Source: Bacteroidota bacterium (GTDB lineage: Bacteria > Bacteroidota > Bacteroidia > Cytophagales > Cyclobacteriaceae). Taken from it: a stretch of DNA of 16,602 bases. The position numbers and the translations under genes are program-made. The stretch covers positions 1 to 16,602 of the forward strand of contig JAEWLI010000239.1 of NCBI GenBank assembly GCA_023393375.1. Reading direction: 5' to 3'. This document shows, piece after piece, positions 14,778 to 16,602 of this stretch (the stretch's first letter is position 1; every line of letters starts with the position of its first letter). A model generated the notes under the pieces. That model did no database searches, was not told the origin of the DNA, and saw only the letters and a program-made list of their open reading frames with translations.

Positions 14778-14865
14778 GATGGTATTATTTAGATATACTA
14801 TTCATTAAACAGTGGGAGTGATTTCATGTTTAATTAAAGAATGTAGAACAAAAAATAATTGCAAT

Positions 14866-15714
14866 ATGGATAAAAAACCAGATTCATTTCCTCCTCAAAG
14901 CCAGTCGCAACCTGGTAAGGAAAGTTTGATGGAGCCACTACCGGAAATTATCAGGGATGATTATAAAGGAAGTGAAAAGTTATTGAATTATTCTGCATTG
15001 ATAACAGGTGGAGATAGTGGTATTGGTCGTTCTGCAGCAGTGCATTTTGCAAGAGAAGGAGCAGATGTTACCATTGTGTACCTTGAAGAAGATGAAGATG
15101 CCAATAAAACGAAGGAGCTCGTTGAGCGGGAAGGACGAACCTGTTTACTTCTGAAAGGGGACGTAAAGGATGAAAAATTTTGCAGGAAAGCTGTCGTTAA
15201 AACTCTTGAAAAATTTAACAGGTTGGACATACTTGTAAACAACGCGGCTATACAATTTGCCCAATCAAAAGTAGAAGATGTATCCCCAGATCAATTCCAA
15301 TTAACATTTGAAACGAACATTTTACCTTTCTTTTATTTTTCTCAGGAAGCTGTAAAATACATGAAAGCTGGCAATACCATCATCAATACTACTTCTGTTA
15401 ATGCATTTACTGGAAATGATCATCTTCTGGATTATTCTTCTACCAAAGGAGCAATCATGTCATTTACTTTTTCTCTGGCTAAACAACTGGCACCTAAAGG
15501 CATCAGGGTAAACATGATAGCACCTGGCCCTATTTGGACACCCTTGATACCAGCTACAATGGATGTTGAAGATTTCGGTCAGCAGGCATTATTGGGTAGG
15601 GCAGGGCAACCTTCCGAAGTTGGTCCGGCATATGTGTTTTTGGCTTCTAAAGACAGCAGTTATATGATTGGGCAAACTATCCACATCAACGGAGGACAAT
15701 TCATTGGCACATAA
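14866..15714 (+). CDS. SDR oxidoreductase of the YghA / general stress protein 39 type
   Basis: This 282-residue NAD(P)-dependent SDR has the characteristic polar N-terminal extension (SFPPQSQSQPGKESLMEPLPE, about 7-27) found in YghA/GS39 and plant seed homologues. It is followed by the glycine motif TGGDSGIG (47-54), the acidic YLEEDEDA after strand 2, NNAA (125-128), S177 in TTSVNA, Y190-x3-K194 in DYSSTKGA, and the APGPIWTPLIPA loop (219-230). The end INGGQFIGT is typical. The ATG at 14866 is used because it matches the family N-terminus; an upstream GTG (14812) would add 18 unlikely residues. Bacterial homologues are often general-stress-induced, but their true substrate is unsettled. It is divergent from the neighbouring SDR. 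Confidence 0.93.
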   Translation: MDKKPDSFPPQSQSQPGKESLMEPLPEIIRDDYKGSEKLLNYSALITGGDSGIGRSAAVHFAREGADVTIVYLEEDEDANKTKELVEREGRTCLLLKGDVKDEKFCRKAVVKTLEKFNRLDILVNNAAIQFAQSKVEDVSPDQFQLTFETNILPFFYFSQEAVKYMKAGNTIINTTSVNAFTGNDHLLDYSSTKGAIMSFTFSLAKQLAPKGIRVNMIAPGPIWTPLIPATMDVEDFGQQALLGRAGQPSEVGPAYVFLASKDSSYMIGQTIHINGGQFIGT

Positions 15715-15836
15715 TTAAATTGTTGTTGTATCCAAAAAATTATGACTCTGCCACCAATTTAGTGGATGTATTTATCTTTAGATAGTTGAAACTCAGAAAA
15801 ATATTAAAAAAGTCCGCCTAAATTTAGAACAATTAA

Positions 15837-16006
15837 CCACCATAGATAATGGGTGGACACCATGCGCGTAGGGTTGAAAAAACGGTGAGGTGAGCGTGAG
15901 CATCCCGATCGCTATCGGGAGGGGGAAACGTCGTTTTTTCTTGTCCCGAAGGCTTTCGGGATTGTTTGACTTTTGATCAAGCAAAAAGTCAAAGCCCGTC
16001 CGGCTT
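15837..16006. repeat. palindrome-dense GC-rich noncoding element (REP-like)
   Basis: This stretch between two genes is clearly richer in G+C than its surroundings and packed with inverted repeats. CCACC (15837-15841) pairs with GGTGG (15852-15856). GAAAAAACG (15876-15884) pairs with CGTTTTTTC (15932-15940), enclosing TCCCGAT-cgct-ATCGGGA (15903-15920). TCCCGAA-ggct-TTCGGGA spans 15944-15961. TTTGACTTTT (15965-15974) pairs perfectly with AAAAGTCAAA (15984-15993). AAGCC (15992-15996) pairs with GGCTT (16002-16006). The two TCCCGA-type hairpins share a stem plan. An open - strand frame here (15793-16014) is best seen as an accident of the repeat. It may be an interspersed palindromic repeat or a structured RNA; copy number cannot be judged from one window. 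Confidence 0.6.
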
Positions 16007-16082
16007 GAGGACATAGGATTACGTTAAATTCAACATAGATATTTTTTAGTACTACAATTTCCACTAAATTATTTCAATCTTT

Positions 16083-16505
16083 ATGACACATTTAAGGACT
16101 ATTTTATCAGGAATATTAGGCGTAATCATCATGACCTTGTTTAGTGGGTTTCTATCCCAATATTCCAAAACTGAATTTATAGAACACAGGGTGCTTTCTA
16201 AACTCCTGGTAAAATTGGGTTTGAGTAAATTTATAAGCAATGTAGTTGGCATAAAAAGCCATTTAATGACGGGTATAGGATTCAATTATGTCAATAAATT
16301 TTTAATCGATAAAAAAATAGTTGTTCCTTCTTTTAGATCTGCAGTGACCACAGGATTTGAAGGTCTGGCAGGCGTGTTGATCTGGTCAGTAGTTTTTAAG
16401 TTCCATCCGAACCCTCCTAAAATGAACCTGAAAGCATATTTTACCCAACTAGTTTTTGCTCATATTGTATTTGGTGTTTTTACTATTCTGTCTGTGAAAA
16501 AATGA
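16083..16505 (+). CDS. uncharacterised four-helix membrane protein
   Basis: I do not recognise this 140-residue protein. It has a first membrane helix with a glycine pattern (LSGILGVIIMTLFSGFL, about 8-24), a basic loop, a second weak hydrophobic segment (about 58-72), a third (TTGFEGLAGVLIWSVVF, 89-105) and a fourth (FTQLVFAHIVFGVFTIL, 120-136), ending in KK. The start ATG at 16083 gives a sensible topology with the first helix near the N-terminus. There is no catalytic motif and no cysteine. It lies alone after the palindromic element, and no partner gene is visible. It could be a small DUF-type inner-membrane protein. The gene call is fairly safe; the function is unknown. Confidence 0.65.
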   Translation: MTHLRTILSGILGVIIMTLFSGFLSQYSKTEFIEHRVLSKLLVKLGLSKFISNVVGIKSHLMTGIGFNYVNKFLIDKKIVVPSFRSAVTTGFEGLAGVLIWSVVFKFHPNPPKMNLKAYFTQLVFAHIVFGVFTILSVKK

Positions 16506-16552
16506 TTATTCGCAATGTAAACTCTTTCCTGTCATAGTCGATTTAATAAAAT

Positions 16553-16600
16553 CTACAATTCGACTTTCCTATAATTGAATGCTGCGCCATGAATATCAAA
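16553..16600 (-). CDS. possible C-terminal tail of a gene beyond the right edge
   Basis: Reading the - strand from the window edge, an open frame encodes FDIHGAAFNYRKVEL and then TAG (16555-16553). The composition looks like a genuine protein end, and the location (47 bases after a convergent stop) fits, but 15 codons prove nothing. No family can be assigned. Confidence 0.25.
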   Translation of the reverse strand, partial: FDIHGAAFNYRKVEL

Positions 16601-16602
16601 TA

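Noticed and set aside
15793..16014. A 73-residue - strand open frame across the palindromic element
   Set aside because: It coincides with the inverted repeats, has no domain-like pattern, and its apparent sequence follows from the repeated palindromes.

Overview
This 16.6 kb window is AT-rich chromosomal DNA, most likely from a member of the Bacteroidota, and perhaps of the Cytophagales. The reasoning: protein families common in that phylum (SiaC/DUF1987, DUF4240, an RLAN-type RimK protein, bacterial topoisomerase IB), A/T-rich leaders with few Shine-Dalgarno sequences, and several TAnnTTTG-like promoter elements. The phylum call is inference. No tRNA, rRNA, CRISPR array, transposase or phage gene was seen.

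Positions 1-7595 are all on the + strand. The 3' end of a SiaC-family gene is followed by a previously unlisted 43-residue membrane protein that overlaps (ATGA) a sodium:solute symporter. Then come an RLAN/RimK ATP-grasp ligase, an M23 peptidase whose signal-anchor leader is out of frame by one base, a membrane-anchored GIDE-domain protein, a DUF4240 protein, a YghZ-type aldo-keto reductase and a DoxX membrane protein.

Positions 7601-13269 are all on the - strand. In order of transcription: two tandem TerB-like paralogues, a YcxB-like membrane protein, an unrecognised cationic protein ending at a clear terminator, topoisomerase IB, quinolinate synthase NadA and a U32 protein of the TrhP type. 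NadA and the U32 gene are 16 bp apart and probably form one operon.

Positions 13593-16602 hold a small secreted orphan (+) that overlaps tail-to-tail with a short-chain dehydrogenase (-). A second, divergent short-chain dehydrogenase of the YghA/GS39 type (+) follows. Next is a GC-rich, palindrome-dense noncoding element of about 170 bp, then an unrecognised four-helix membrane protein (+) and possibly the tail of a - strand gene at the edge.

Most genes are housekeeping or stress-type functions and do not form one pathway. The items most worth a second look are the small symporter-coupled protein, the frameshifted M23 leader, the palindromic element and the TerB-like pair.
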